A stretch of 64,000 nt of DNA from CAJXVY01 sp031580995 (GCA_031580995.1 JAVLCC010000001.1:1-64000), one strand, 5' to 3'; positions 41,187 to 50,846 are shown, counted from the first letter of the stretch. Notes: generated by a model not told the origin, from the letters alone. Numbers and translations are program-made.

Positions 41187-42601
41187 AAACGTTTCATAAC
41201 TTTTGAAATCATGCCCATCATTGGTGCCATCCTGTTGTATTGAGCACCTCTACTGGGAAGCTCAACAAAACCTCGATTGATGGCAATTGTCCTCGGCTCA
41301 GTGAACCTTCTGATCCCGTGGATTCCATTTCTTCGACCAACGCCACTTTGCTTCATGCCACCCATTGGGGCATCTAAGCTTGCCATGCTTGCTCGGTAGC
41401 CTTCATTGATGTTGACTGTTCCAGCCTGAATTTGCTTGGCTACCTCTTCAGCTTTTGAAACATCACCAAAAACGCTTGCGTTTAATCCGTATTCGGTGTC
41501 ATTGGCCATCTCAATGGCCTGTTCAACCGTGTCATAGGGGATTAGTGCTAGAACTGGTCCAAACACCTCTTGACTTGCAATCTCTGAGGTGTGGTCGGTT
41601 TCGACAACCAAACTTGGTTGAATTATCTGACCCTCGATCGAACCACCAATTACTCTGGACCCTGATTTGCGGGCTCTGTCTAAAAATCCGCTTACTCTGG
41701 TGATTTGCTCGGTACTGATAAGCGCCCCGAGATCGTGATCAAAAACTTCTGAGCTTCCTAGTTTCAGGCTCTCTATTTTCTTGCCAAGTAATTCTGTATA
41801 AGCTTGCAACTCTTGTTTGGGGACATAAGCCCTTTCGGTTGCAACACATAATTGACCCGAGTTTCCTATGAAAGAGGCCAGTAGCCTCTCTGAAGTTTTT
41901 TCTAAATCAGCTTTTTCTAAAACAATGGCTGGATTTTTCCCTCCAAGCTCCATTGAATACCCAATAAGTCTGGCTGCAGCCCTTTGCGCTACTTTTTTGC
42001 CAGTCTGTGTGGAACCTGTGAAGGCAAAATAATCACAGTGGTCAATCAGCCCATTTCCAATCACCTCGTTATCACCGTGGACCACTTGCCATAAACCCTT
42101 TGGTAATCCATTTCTCTCGGCAAGGTCCTTTGCGGCAATGATTGTTTTCACAGTTTTGTCATCCGCTTTTTGAACCACTGCGTTTCCAGCTGCCAGGGCA
42201 GGGATGACATCCAGCATGGTCAGTGCAAGCGGATAGTTCCAAGGTGTCACAACACCAACTACTCCAACTGGTGAATAATCAACCTTAATTTTTAATGCCA
42301 GCGGGATACCTGGTTTTGCGGAGTGTGACTTCAGTGCCTTTCGCAGGTTGTTGGCAACGTATCGAATCCCCGCTAGCGAGCCAGTGATTTCCTCAAATGC
42401 GTGGTTTCGTGATTTACCAGTCTCTGATTGCAGCGTGTTCATAAGCATCTCTTGGTTTTCATTCACACTGTCGTGGTATTTCAGAAAAAGCTCTCGGCGG
42501 TCTGCAAATGACCTTTCTTGCCAAGATTTTTGAGCATCTCTTGCAGTTTGGAAAGCTTGTTCTAAATCTGTTGAATTCATTTGCTTAGTTTTTGTTGCCA
42601 T
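41183..42601 (-). CDS. aldehyde dehydrogenase (succinate-semialdehyde type)
   Basis: A 472-residue NAD(P)-dependent aldehyde dehydrogenase. The catalytic cysteine is in GNSGQLCVATERAYV and the general-base glutamate in MELGGKNPAIVLE; the nucleotide-fold stretch VTPWNYPLALTMLDVIPAL is intact. It is closest in style to succinate-semialdehyde dehydrogenases, but the substrate is not certain. The ATG at 42601 is preferred over a TTG at 42616 that would overlap mrp. Confidence 0.88.
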   Translation of the reverse strand: MATKTKQMNSTDLEQAFQTARDAQKSWQERSFADRRELFLKYHDSVNENQEMLMNTLQSETGKSRNHAFEEITGSLAGIRYVANNLRKALKSHSAKPGIPLALKIKVDYSPVGVVGVVTPWNYPLALTMLDVIPALAAGNAVVQKADDKTVKTIIAAKDLAERNGLPKGLWQVVHGDNEVIGNGLIDHCDYFAFTGSTQTGKKVAQRAAARLIGYSMELGGKNPAIVLEKADLEKTSERLLASFIGNSGQLCVATERAYVPKQELQAYTELLGKKIESLKLGSSEVFDHDLGALISTEQITRVSGFLDRARKSGSRVIGGSIEGQIIQPSLVVETDHTSEIASQEVFGPVLALIPYDTVEQAIEMANDTEYGLNASVFGDVSKAEEVAKQIQAGTVNINEGYRASMASLDAPMGGMKQSGVGRRNGIHGIRRFTEPRTIAINRGFVELPSRGAQYNRMAPMMGMISKVMKRF

Positions 42602-42608
42602 GACATTA

Positions 42609-43694
42609 CTAACCAAGGTTGAGTTTGAGTTTCTTCCCGTCTAGGCCGATGGGTATTTTAGAAATCTTGTCAATCAGCTTTGATAACTCTGGCCCGGCAT
42701 CTGGCAAAGCATCATCTGGTTTTCCGGAATCGCTTGCTTCTCGCAATTTTTCATCCATTGGTATTCGAGCTAGAACTTCAACATCTTCTCCAGATAGCTC
42801 CGACAGTCTTTTCGCAACAGCATCCCCGCCACCTTCACCAAAGATGTTTTGGCGCTTGCCGTTTAGAAGCAGGTAGCTCATGTTTTCAACCACGCCAATG
42901 ATTTTTTGTCCCGTTTGCAATCCAATTGCTCCGCTGCGCTCCGCCACATCACTCGCCGCAGGTTGAGGAGTGGTAACAACAAGTGAGTATGCCTTGGGTA
43001 GCAATTGGCCGAGGCTGATTGCAACATCGCCTGTGCCGGGAGGTAGATCAACCAGTAAGAAATCCAGATCGCCCCAATAGACATCTGTTAGAAACTGCTC
43101 AATTGCTCTGTGAAGCATCGGGCCGCGCCAGCCAACGGGTTGGTTTTTTTCAACAAACATTCCAATTGAGATCACTTTTACCTCATGAGCAATTGGCGGA
43201 AGTATTAGCTCATCGACCTTGGTTGGTTTTTCACTAATCCCCAGCTGACCGGGAATCGAATAGCCAAAAATGTCAGCATCCAATAGGCCAACCTTCAGCC
43301 CTCGGTTTGCCAGGCCAACAGCTAGGTTGGCGGTTAGCGTGGATTTTCCAACACCGCCTTTTCCACTTCCAACAAATATCACTCTGGTGGTGTTTGTCTC
43401 TTCAATGAAAGGGTTGTGCTTTACCGGCTTTCCGCTTCGAAGCTTGTCTTTTAGGACATTTCTTTCCTCGGCGGTCATAACTGTCATCTCGACTTCGTAA
43501 TCGCCAACCGGCTGCAATGCTTCGCGAACTTCGCGTTCAATTTTTTGCGATGCCGGGCAACCAACGATGGTTAGTTTGATTTGAACGCTGCCGGGATTTT
43601 CATGTATTTCACCGACCATCCCAAGCTCAGTAATCGGCTGTCTAAGTTCTGGGTCAATTACCCGACTTAGTGCCTCGATCACCTTTTGTGTCAT
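42609..43694 (-). CDS. mrp: Mrp/ApbC iron-sulfur cluster carrier ATPase
   Basis: A 361-residue protein with an N-terminal DUF59 (MIP18-like) domain (VIEALSRVIDPELRQPI) and a ParA-like ATPase with Walker A GSGKGGVGKST. It delivers iron-sulfur clusters to client proteins; IlvD and LeuC here are possible clients. The C-terminal CxxC found in many bacterial Mrp proteins is missing; the only cysteine before the P-loop is in TIVGCPASQ, a feature I believe is shared by other actinobacterial Mrp proteins. The ATG at 43694 follows GAGG; it overlaps the DUF1003 gene by 41 bp. Confidence 0.92.
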   Translation of the reverse strand: MTQKVIEALSRVIDPELRQPITELGMVGEIHENPGSVQIKLTIVGCPASQKIEREVREALQPVGDYEVEMTVMTAEERNVLKDKLRSGKPVKHNPFIEETNTTRVIFVGSGKGGVGKSTLTANLAVGLANRGLKVGLLDADIFGYSIPGQLGISEKPTKVDELILPPIAHEVKVISIGMFVEKNQPVGWRGPMLHRAIEQFLTDVYWGDLDFLLVDLPPGTGDVAISLGQLLPKAYSLVVTTPQPAASDVAERSGAIGLQTGQKIIGVVENMSYLLLNGKRQNIFGEGGGDAVAKRLSELSGEDVEVLARIPMDEKLREASDSGKPDDALPDAGPELSKLIDKISKIPIGLDGKKLKLNLG

Positions 43695-44187
43695 TACCCG
43701 CCTCAAGTCTTGAGTCAATTTGTTTGAACAGTTGCTGCATTTCGTCTTGAACAAAATCTTTGGTGGCAACCTCTTCTAAAGCCAGCCTAAGTGCGGCAAC
43801 CTCGCGAGCCAAGTATTCGGTGTCATTCAGGTTACGCTCCGCGCGTTGTCTGTCTTGTTCAAACTTCACTCGATCACGATCATCCTGACGGTTTTGAGCA
43901 AGCAAAATAAGCGGTGCGGCATAAGACGCCTGCAGGGAGAGAATCAGCGTTAGCAGGGTGAAATTTAGTGCTCTGGGGTCAAACTGCAAGGTTTCTGGAG
44001 AAACAGAGTTCCAAGTTAGCCAGATAGTCACAAAAAGTGTCATGCCTAGCAGGAAACCTCCGGTTCCCATGGCACGAGCGAACCCCTCGCTGATTCGACC
44101 AATCTTTTCCTGAGATATGTTCAGGCCTGAGAAAAAGCGCCTTCTGGAGGTGACTGGCGCTTCTAAGTCATCCCATTTTCTAGCCAT
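43654..44187 (-). CDS. DUF1003 membrane protein
   Basis: A 177-residue protein with two adjacent membrane helices (GFLLGMTLFVTIWLTW and FTLLTLILSLQASYAAPLIL) and a long charged coiled-coil tail (RVKFEQDRQRAERNLNDTE). This layout matches DUF1003, found next to mgtE-like genes in actinobacteria; its function is unknown. The ATG at 44187 follows GGTGA at 7 bp and overlaps the upstream gene's stop by 8 bp. Confidence 0.87.
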   Translation of the reverse strand: MARKWDDLEAPVTSRRRFFSGLNISQEKIGRISEGFARAMGTGGFLLGMTLFVTIWLTWNSVSPETLQFDPRALNFTLLTLILSLQASYAAPLILLAQNRQDDRDRVKFEQDRQRAERNLNDTEYLAREVAALRLALEEVATKDFVQDEMQQLFKQIDSRLEAGNDTKGDRGTKSGN

Positions 44188-45427
44188 TCTCAATCACCTC
44201 ACTCTCATCACTTCGCCAATCACCCGGAAGCAGGTGATCCAAAACGTCATCCACCGTGACCACTCCCAAAACCCTGTTTTGCTCATCTACCACCGGCAGA
44301 GAAACAAGGTCATAGCTTGCCAAAGAGCGATGAATCTGGTCTATTGGCGTGTTTGGGGAAACTGGTTCCAGCTCGGTATCCAACAGGCTTCCGAGACGTT
44401 CATTGGGAGGATATCGAAGAAGTTTCTGAAAGTGAACCACACCTAGATATTTTCCGGTGGTGGCTTCAAATGGGGGAAGGGTTACAAACACCTGTGCCGC
44501 AAGCACCTGCGGAACTTGCCGATTCCGGATTTTAGCCATTGCTTCTGCCACAGTTGTCTCAGCTGAACAGATCACTGGCTCGTTTGTCATCAAGCCACCA
44601 GCGGTCAAGGCCTCATACTGCATCAACGTTCGGATGTCTTCAGCTTCTTCATCGTCAATCAGCGAAAGAAGGGCTTCCGATTTATCACTTGGAAGACTAG
44701 ACAATAAATCAGCCGCATCGTCTGGCTCCATTAGGTCCAAAACCTCAGCTGCTCGTTCACTTGGGATCTGACTGATGATTTCAACCTGCTCCTCTTCGGG
44801 GAGCTCTTCCAACAGATCAGCCAACTTCTCATCATCAAGCTCTCCAGCGACTGCCAGCATGCGCTCATCAGGTAAGTCCATAACCGCCGTTGCCAGATCG
44901 GCAGGTCGCAATTCCCCATAGGCTGCGAGCAATTGCTGAGCCTCTTGGTCTGCCGCACTCTGATGAGCCTCGGAAACCTCTTTCCATGCGGCGAATTGAG
45001 TTTTTCCACGACCAACCAGTCCCTGCTTTGGTCTTCTCAGGAAAAACTCGGTAAGCGTCCACTCGCCCTTACTGTTTTGCTCAACTGCGAAATCTTCAAT
45101 TGTTGCGAAGCCGCCATCTTCTAATATTTTGACTCTTCTGCCCAACATCTCACCAATGGCTCTGACCTCTTGACCTCTTTGTGAAAATCTTCTGAGATCA
45201 ATTAATCCTGTTGTCATTACCTGACCAGGTGCTATCGCTGTGATTCTGGCTATCGGGACAAAAACTTTCCTGCGTCCTGGAATCTCAACCACCATTCCAG
45301 AGATTCTTGGAGCGGAGGTCTTTCTGTAAAGCATGAGAACGTCCACGACCTTGCCTACACGGTCGCCTTGGGGGTCGAAAACACCGCAGCCTGCGAGTCT
45401 GGCTACGAATACTCTTGTTGCGCTCAC
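44180..45427 (-). CDS. soluble MgtE-N/CBS-domain protein
   Basis: A 415-residue cytosolic protein with an N-terminal PRC-barrel-like region (FDPQGDRVGKVVDVLML), a MgtE N-terminal superhelical domain (repeats such as ELDDEKLADLLEELPEEEQ and MEPDDAADLLSSLPSDK), and two CBS domains ending at LPVVDEQNRVLGVVTVDDVLDHLLP. The five-helix magnesium channel domain of MgtE is absent, so this is not itself a transporter; it could regulate one, perhaps with the DUF1003 membrane protein. Similar truncated proteins occur in M. tuberculosis (Rv1232c). Confidence 0.87.
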   Translation of the reverse strand: MSATRVFVARLAGCGVFDPQGDRVGKVVDVLMLYRKTSAPRISGMVVEIPGRRKVFVPIARITAIAPGQVMTTGLIDLRRFSQRGQEVRAIGEMLGRRVKILEDGGFATIEDFAVEQNSKGEWTLTEFFLRRPKQGLVGRGKTQFAAWKEVSEAHQSAADQEAQQLLAAYGELRPADLATAVMDLPDERMLAVAGELDDEKLADLLEELPEEEQVEIISQIPSERAAEVLDLMEPDDAADLLSSLPSDKSEALLSLIDDEEAEDIRTLMQYEALTAGGLMTNEPVICSAETTVAEAMAKIRNRQVPQVLAAQVFVTLPPFEATTGKYLGVVHFQKLLRYPPNERLGSLLDTELEPVSPNTPIDQIHRSLASYDLVSLPVVDEQNRVLGVVTVDDVLDHLLPGDWRSDESEVIENG

Positions 45428-45474
45428 AGAGATAACCTTAGACTCTCAAAACAATCCCGTGGCAGAATGCTTCC

Positions 45475-45978
45475 ATGAGCAACCCGATGAATAATCGCGG
45501 ACGCGCCCGAGAGACGCAGATTCCTCAGGGTGAAGCGGTAGCAGAATTTGAAACCTATCAACAAGCAACAAAGTTGGTGAACAAACTTGTCTCCAATGAT
45601 TTCCCTCCCAGTTTGATTTCGATAGTGGGCGACGATCTCAAACTCGTTGAAACCATCAGGGGGAAACTTGGCTACGGGCGAGTGGCTTTGAGTGGTGCTA
45701 TCACCGGATCCTGGATTGGACTTATTTTTGGCTTGCTTTTTGGTGTCGGTTTCGCAGTTGATACCTCCGGCGAGACCATAAGCCAGGCTCAAAACTTTTT
45801 CTCAGCGGTAATAATCGGTGCTGGAATTGGAATGCTATTCAACATAATTAGATTCTCAGCGAGCAAAAACCGAAGAGAGTTTTTGTCCTACCCGCAGACA
45901 ATCGCTAAAACCTACAGAGTTGTGGTGCCAGCAACCGAATTAGCGAAAGCCAGAAGCTTAGTTTCTATCCCAGATTGA
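45475..45978 (+). CDS. general stress protein 17M-like membrane protein
   Basis: A 167-residue protein with an N-terminal alpha/beta domain (AEFETYQQATKLVNKLVSND) typical of YflT/general-stress-protein 17M, then two glycine-rich membrane helices (ALSGAITGSWIGLIFGLLFG and FFSAVIIGAGIGMLFN). Role unknown; homologues are induced by stress in Bacillus. No clear ribosome site precedes the ATG. It overlaps the converging aminopeptidase by 21 bp. Confidence 0.82.
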   Translation: MSNPMNNRGRARETQIPQGEAVAEFETYQQATKLVNKLVSNDFPPSLISIVGDDLKLVETIRGKLGYGRVALSGAITGSWIGLIFGLLFGVGFAVDTSGETISQAQNFFSAVIIGAGIGMLFNIIRFSASKNRREFLSYPQTIAKTYRVVVPATELAKARSLVSIPD

Positions 45979-47313
45979 TTTCATCCAGGTTTCAACCTCT
46001 GAAACAGTCCTTGGAATTGATTCACTAAGCCAGTCGTAGCCTGCTTCCGTAATTGCCACGTTGTCTTCGATTCTCACTCCGATTCCCCTAAATTCCTTTG
46101 GGGCCAATTCATCGTTTTCATGAAAATAGAGACCGGGTTCAATGGTGAAAACCATCCCTGGCTTCAACTCTGTGTCCAAATACATCTCTTTTCGAGCCTT
46201 TGCGCAATCATGGACATCCAATCCAAGATGGTGACCTGTTCCGTGAACCATCCACCTGCGGTGATATTGATTTTCGGGCAATAAAGATTCTTCTGCAGAT
46301 ACGGGCAGAATGCCCCAACGTTCGCAGTGTTTGGCGATTACCTTCATCGCCTCGTTATGCATATCTCTGAATAGGTTGCCAGGTTTGCAAACTGCGAATG
46401 CAGCATCGGCAGCCTCTTGAACAACTTCGTAAATCTCCTTCTGCTGTTTGCTGAACTTCCCGGAGATGGGCATGGTGCGAGTGATGTCCGCTGTGTAGAG
46501 ACTGTCTATCTCTACACCGGCATCTACCAAAACAAGATCGCCTGAGTTTATGTCTCCGGTGTTTTTGGTCCAGTGAAGAATGTTTGCGTGGTTTCCACTG
46601 GCGGCAATTGTTTCATAACCGAGTTCGTTGCCAAGCAGTCTGGCCTTTTGAAAAAAAGCGGTCTCTAAAACTCGCTCACCTCTTTTGTTGGCATCAGGGA
46701 TTGAAGCAATTAGATTTTCAAACCCTTTCAAGGTTGCGTCAACCGCTGTTTTGATTTGAGCAATTTCCCAATCACCCTTGATGATTCTTTGCTCGGATAA
46801 AAACTCAGCCAGGGCATCGTTTTCCAATGAGATGTATTTGGCATCATGGTCGAATTGTTTGAGGTCTAAAGTTTCGATTTCTAGAAGATTTTCAACCTGC
46901 TCCAGATCTGGCCTTGGCCCAACCCAGAATTCACCTATCTCAGTGTTTGCGAAAAACTCATCTGAGTCTTTATCGGCAGTCGGCCTGATAAACAACTTGG
47001 AAGTTCTGTTTTTACTGTCGATAACCAGCATCGAGCCCTCTACCGTTTGGCTTCCCCAGTTGGTTAGTTGGGTGAATTCGGTGGTTGGTCTAAATCTGTA
47101 ATTGGTGTCATTGCTTCTAACTTTTGAGCTTCCCGCTGGAATCAGAATTAGTTCTTCTGGGAAAGCTTCCATAACTTCATTACGGTTTTCTCTGGCGAGT
47201 TGATTAGCCTCAGCGTCAACTAGTACCTCGGTCGAGATCTCTGACCAACCAGTTTTCATGAACTCCATGAAGGCTTTGTCTTTTGGGGTTCGACTTCTGT
47301 TATCTGCTGTCAA
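45958..47313 (-). CDS. pepP: Xaa-Pro aminopeptidase (M24B)
   Basis: A 451-residue aminopeptidase P. The dinuclear metal ligands are in LVDAGVEIDSLYTADITRT, HGTGHHLGLDVHD, FTIEPGLY and RIEDNVAITEAGY. The N-terminal domain (residues ~40-180) is the usual creatinase-like one. TTG start at 47313 with GGAGTGAGGG upstream. It removes N-terminal residues preceding proline. It ends inside the last 21 bp of the stress-protein gene. Confidence 0.93.
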   Translation of the reverse strand: MTADNRSRTPKDKAFMEFMKTGWSEISTEVLVDAEANQLARENRNEVMEAFPEELILIPAGSSKVRSNDTNYRFRPTTEFTQLTNWGSQTVEGSMLVIDSKNRTSKLFIRPTADKDSDEFFANTEIGEFWVGPRPDLEQVENLLEIETLDLKQFDHDAKYISLENDALAEFLSEQRIIKGDWEIAQIKTAVDATLKGFENLIASIPDANKRGERVLETAFFQKARLLGNELGYETIAASGNHANILHWTKNTGDINSGDLVLVDAGVEIDSLYTADITRTMPISGKFSKQQKEIYEVVQEAADAAFAVCKPGNLFRDMHNEAMKVIAKHCERWGILPVSAEESLLPENQYHRRWMVHGTGHHLGLDVHDCAKARKEMYLDTELKPGMVFTIEPGLYFHENDELAPKEFRGIGVRIEDNVAITEAGYDWLSESIPRTVSEVETWMKSIWDRN

Positions 47314-47342
47314 CCCTCACTCCAATCCAGTAGTGTCTACTC

Positions 47343-48257
47343 ATGTCCGAACAGCCAATCCTTGATTTGCATACTCATAGCAATCGAAGCGATGGACTAG
47401 ATGACCCAGCCTATTTGATGACTCGTGCCAAACAGCTCGGTGTCGAGCTAGTCGCACTTGCTGACCACGACACCACCGATGGCTGGAAAGAAGCCTCTGA
47501 TAAAGCTAGAGAGCTGGAAATGGGCTTTGTTCCAGCTATTGAGATTTCTACCCATTCGGATGTCAAAACTGAACATGGTGCTAAAAGAATCAGTGTTCAC
47601 ATCCTCGCCTACAGGCCAATGCAGAACCACAAACGACTGGTTCATGAACTTGAAAGAACCAGAGATAGCCGAGTTTCCAGAGCCAAACGAATGGTTGAGT
47701 TGATTGAAAAGGACTATCCAATCAGTTGGCAGGAGATAACAGAAAATATCCGCGAGGGGTCAACTGTTGGTAGGCCAGCCATAGCCGATGCCTTAGTGAG
47801 AGCGGGGGTGGTTGATGATAGGAGCAAGGCATTTGATTCGATTTTGCATAAATCCAGTCCGTATTACATCTCTGAGCACTCACTGAACACTCTGGATGCA
47901 ATTGAGCTTGCCAAACAAGCTGGGGCGGCAACTGTGATAGCGCATCCATTGATGGATTTCCCAGCGGGAAAGTCAACCTCTGATTTACCCACCGAGCATT
48001 TTTTGGAAATGGTTGAGGCTGGATTGGATGGGTTGGAAGTAGAACACCGACAAGTCCCCGAGCCTGCTAGAGAATGGCTTCGAGAATTTGCTCAAAAACA
48101 TGACCTGTTCACCACTGGGTCAAGTGATTATCACGGAGTTGGCGGAAAAATAAACGAACTGGGTGAGAACTCGACCTCGGTTGAAAACTTTCGAAGACTG
48201 ATTAGTGCCAGTAACGGCGCTGATTACTATTTGCCAGCTGGCTTAGAGTGGCTATAG
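47343..48257 (+). CDS. PHP-domain phosphoesterase
   Basis: A 304-residue PHP-fold hydrolase of the YciV/RnaAM type. Metal ligands are seen in LDLHTHSNRSDG, ALADHDTTDGW and TVIAHPLM; the last metal region is TTGSSDYHG. Family members are nucleotide phosphatases or 5'-3' exonucleases acting on short RNA/DNA. It overlaps the converging DEAD-box gene by 31 bp. Confidence 0.9.
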   Translation: MSEQPILDLHTHSNRSDGLDDPAYLMTRAKQLGVELVALADHDTTDGWKEASDKARELEMGFVPAIEISTHSDVKTEHGAKRISVHILAYRPMQNHKRLVHELERTRDSRVSRAKRMVELIEKDYPISWQEITENIREGSTVGRPAIADALVRAGVVDDRSKAFDSILHKSSPYYISEHSLNTLDAIELAKQAGAATVIAHPLMDFPAGKSTSDLPTEHFLEMVEAGLDGLEVEHRQVPEPAREWLREFAQKHDLFTTGSSDYHGVGGKINELGENSTSVENFRRLISASNGADYYLPAGLEWL

Positions 48258-49516
48258 CTTCGAGTTCTGCGCCTGCTCTTAGTCCCCCCGGGGCTAGCAC
48301 CTGGTTTTGACTCTTGACCGCGTGGCTCAGTTTTTCTTGAAAGTGATCCCTTGGCATCTTTTGGTATGTCCAATACCTCAAATAAATGAGGTGAGGATGA
48401 GTAGGTTTCCATTGGCTCGTCAAAATCAAGCTCTAGAGCTTTGTTGATCATCTTCCAACGGTTGATGTCATCCCAGTCCACCAGTGTGATGGCGATACCT
48501 TTTTTGCCGGCACGACCAGTTCTGCCTGTGCGGTGAAGATAAGCCTTTTCATCCTCTGGGGTGGAGTAATTGATGACGTGCGAAACATCATCAACATCAA
48601 TTCCTCGGGCCGCCACCTCGGTGGCCACCATGATTCTTTTCTTGTTTTCCCTGAAAGCCTTCATGGAGCGTTCTCTCGCGGGTTGCCCCATATCTCCGTG
48701 CAGTGTCGTGGCTGAGAAACCGCGCTCGGTTAGCACTTCACCCAATTTCGATGCTTGGCGCTTGGTTGGGGTGAATATGATCGCTTTGTCTATATCTTTC
48801 GATTGCAAAATCTTTGCAACTAACTCGTCTTTATCGAGTTTGTGCGCACGGAAGACAAACTGCTGAATATCAGCCTTGGTCTGTTGCTGATCTTCACCGG
48901 TCGCTCGGATATGAACAGGCTTGTTTTGGTGCTTCCTGGCCAGAGTCAAAATAAGATCCGGCATGGTTGCCGAGAACAAAAGGGTTTGTTTTTGTTTTGG
49001 GGTGGCAGCGAAAATCTTCTCGATGTCTGGCAAAAATCCCAAATCGAGCATTTCATCCGCTTCATCCAAAACCAAGTATTCAATTTCTGAATATTTCAGA
49101 TGACCCTTTTGGTGAAGATCATTTAGTCGCCCAGGGGTTCCAACAATGATCTGTCGACCGTCTTGCAGTTCCTCTATTTGCTGTTCATAACTTTTTCCAC
49201 CAAGAATTTCAGCAACCTGCACTTCTCTGTTTGATGTTGCAACAACAAGATCCGCAGCAACCTGCTGGGCAAGCTCTCTAGTCGGAACAACTATCAGTGC
49301 CAGGTGCTTTTTCTCTGGGCTCAAGCCAAGCTTTTGGATAACTGGCAAACCAAACCCCAGTGTCTTGCCTGTTCCAGTCTTTGCCTGACCGATTAGGTCC
49401 TTTCCTGAAAGGGCAATCGGGATGGCTTGTTCTTGAATTGGGAATGGGGAGGTAATCCCTTTTGTCTCTAAGGCTGTGACGATGTCTTCATCTATGCCTA
49501 GTTCTCTGAATGTCAA
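48227..49516 (-). CDS. DEAD-box RNA helicase
   Basis: A 429-residue ATP-dependent RNA helicase. Q motif FPIQEQAIPIAL, motif I AKTGTGKT, motif II DEAD, motif III SAT and motif VI HRTGRTGRAGKKG are all intact. The C-terminal tail is basic and rich in Arg/Ser (SRRRTRSYSHSK), typical for RNA contact. TTG start at 49516. It corresponds in context to M. tuberculosis rhlE, with the ferritin-like gene divergent next to it. Confidence 0.95.
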   Translation of the reverse strand: MTFRELGIDEDIVTALETKGITSPFPIQEQAIPIALSGKDLIGQAKTGTGKTLGFGLPVIQKLGLSPEKKHLALIVVPTRELAQQVAADLVVATSNREVQVAEILGGKSYEQQIEELQDGRQIIVGTPGRLNDLHQKGHLKYSEIEYLVLDEADEMLDLGFLPDIEKIFAATPKQKQTLLFSATMPDLILTLARKHQNKPVHIRATGEDQQQTKADIQQFVFRAHKLDKDELVAKILQSKDIDKAIIFTPTKRQASKLGEVLTERGFSATTLHGDMGQPARERSMKAFRENKKRIMVATEVAARGIDVDDVSHVINYSTPEDEKAYLHRTGRTGRAGKKGIAITLVDWDDINRWKMINKALELDFDEPMETYSSSPHLFEVLDIPKDAKGSLSRKTEPRGQESKPGASPGGTKSRRRTRSYSHSKPAGK

Positions 49517-50301
49517 ATTCTTGTACTTTCTGCCTATTGGCTTATGCTTTCTGTGTGCTGGATTGGGTTCGAAGGCTTAGAAGAGCGTCACGCAAATTAA
49601 CTTTGCCGTCTCGCGAAGCAAGTGATGGTCGAACCAATCAGCAGCTCAATCTCTCCAAGCTTACCCCCTCAGAGCTTGACTATCTGGCAAAGTTCTCTCT
49701 TTCTCAGAAGCTAGCCGCTGACCTGTTAGATGAATTAGCGGTTCAGACCCCCGATGAAAAGCTTTCAGAGAGTGTTAGAGCTCTTGCCAAAAACCAAGAG
49801 GAACGATTTCGACCAGTGCTAAGAGCGATAGCAAAAAAAGGTTTGGGGGCTAAGGACGAGTTAGTCAGGTTTGAGGATGAATTTTTTGAGCTAACCTCCA
49901 GAATCACAGGCAAGGGTTTTTATGAAAACCTGATGGCCTTGTATGTGGTTTTTGGAATTTTGGATGACTTTTATGCCAGGTTGGCTTCGGTGCAATCCTC
50001 CTCGACTAAAAACATGGTTTTGAAAACTCTCTCTGACTATCCATTCAATGAGTTTTTGAAAAACTTGCTTATTGAGAAAACTGCGGATGATGAAGAGCTA
50101 AGAGACTTATTAGCAATGTTTGGCAGAAGTTTGGTGGCGGACTGTTTATTGCACGTGATTAATGTTTTGGAATTTGAAGAGATAGATGATTCCGATCCAG
50201 TGGAATTTAGAAGAGACGCCCTAAGAAGAATAGAACCGCTTACTCGTGAATTGGTCAGTAACCACGCTGCCAGAATGGATGACTTAGGAATGAGCGCCTA
50301 G
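49510..50301 (+). CDS. ferritin-like fold protein (MiaE_2-like)
   Basis: A 263-residue (at most) all-helical protein corresponding to the actinobacterial ferritin-like family next to rhlE. The core starts near LTPSELDYLAKFSLSQKLAADLLDEL and contains acidic residues that could bind a metal pair (RFEDEFFELTSR, FGILDDFY, LHVINVLEFEEI). The start is unsettled: ATG 49510 collides with the divergent helicase start, while GTG 49555 and TTG 49603 are alternatives, none with a good ribosome site. No specific activity can be assigned. Confidence 0.75.
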   Translation: MSNSCTFCLLAYAFCVLDWVRRLRRASRKLTLPSREASDGRTNQQLNLSKLTPSELDYLAKFSLSQKLAADLLDELAVQTPDEKLSESVRALAKNQEERFRPVLRAIAKKGLGAKDELVRFEDEFFELTSRITGKGFYENLMALYVVFGILDDFYARLASVQSSSTKNMVLKTLSDYPFNEFLKNLLIEKTADDEELRDLLAMFGRSLVADCLLHVINVLEFEEIDDSDPVEFRRDALRRIEPLTRELVSNHAARMDDLGMSA

Positions 50302-50597
50302 AGCGACTTGAGCTGTTTGTCGTCTTGGATTGCTCTTTGGCTTCGCAGATAACGAATAGCGATGAAGGTGACAGGCGGGGTGATTAGCATCACTAGAAGC
50401 CAAATGGCAGCACCTGAATGAGAAAGACCCACCAAGGTAAAAATCAACCACAGAGCAGAACCAACGGTAACCGCTATTGAACCCGGAACCAGTGATCCGT
50501 GCTTATCGCTTTTGCCAATAACGTATGGGGTGATTAGGCCAAGCAGGATTCCATAAACCACAACTACTGGAAGGCTTATGAGGTGTGAAAGATCCAT
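50298..50597 (-). CDS. three-helix membrane protein, unknown
   Basis: A 99-residue protein with three hydrophobic segments (about residues 8-27, 37-57 and 65-83) and a charged C-terminus (RSQRAIQDDKQLKSL). No family is recognised. Its start overlaps the stop of the DUF3107 gene by one base, so they are cotranscribed; it overlaps the converging ferritin-like gene by 4 bp. Confidence 0.65.
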   Translation of the reverse strand: MDLSHLISLPVVVVYGILLGLITPYVIGKSDKHGSLVPGSIAVTVGSALWLIFTLVGLSHSGAAIWLLVMLITPPVTFIAIRYLRSQRAIQDDKQLKSL

Positions 50598-50821
50598 CAG
50601 CTTACAAACCCGACCTTGCGTGACTGCTCCGCGGCTATCTCAATATAGGCAAGGGCGCCCGCTGGAACGATAATCACAGCACCTTTTTCATCGGTTAGTT
50701 GCAAAGTGGAGGCTGGGTCAGCCAAAGCTTTTTCAACCTTCTGGTTGATGGTTTCTGTGGTCTCTTCAGATTCCAAAACCAATTCGCGGCCGCTGTTTTG
50801 AATACCGATTTTTATTTGCAC
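50597..50821 (-). CDS. DUF3107 protein (TB9.4-like)
   Basis: A 74-residue actinobacterial protein matching DUF3107 (M. tuberculosis Rv3208A): MQIKIGIQNSGRELVLES opening, KVEKALADPASTLQLTDEKG and IPAGALAYIEIAAEQSRKVGF. The closing segment VPAGALAYIEI is the family hallmark. Cytosolic; function unknown. The neighbours agree with the mycobacterial order. Confidence 0.92.
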   Translation of the reverse strand: MQIKIGIQNSGRELVLESEETTETINQKVEKALADPASTLQLTDEKGAVIIVPAGALAYIEIAAEQSRKVGFVS

Positions 50822-50846
50822 TTTGCTCCTCGTTGTTTTTTCAAGC

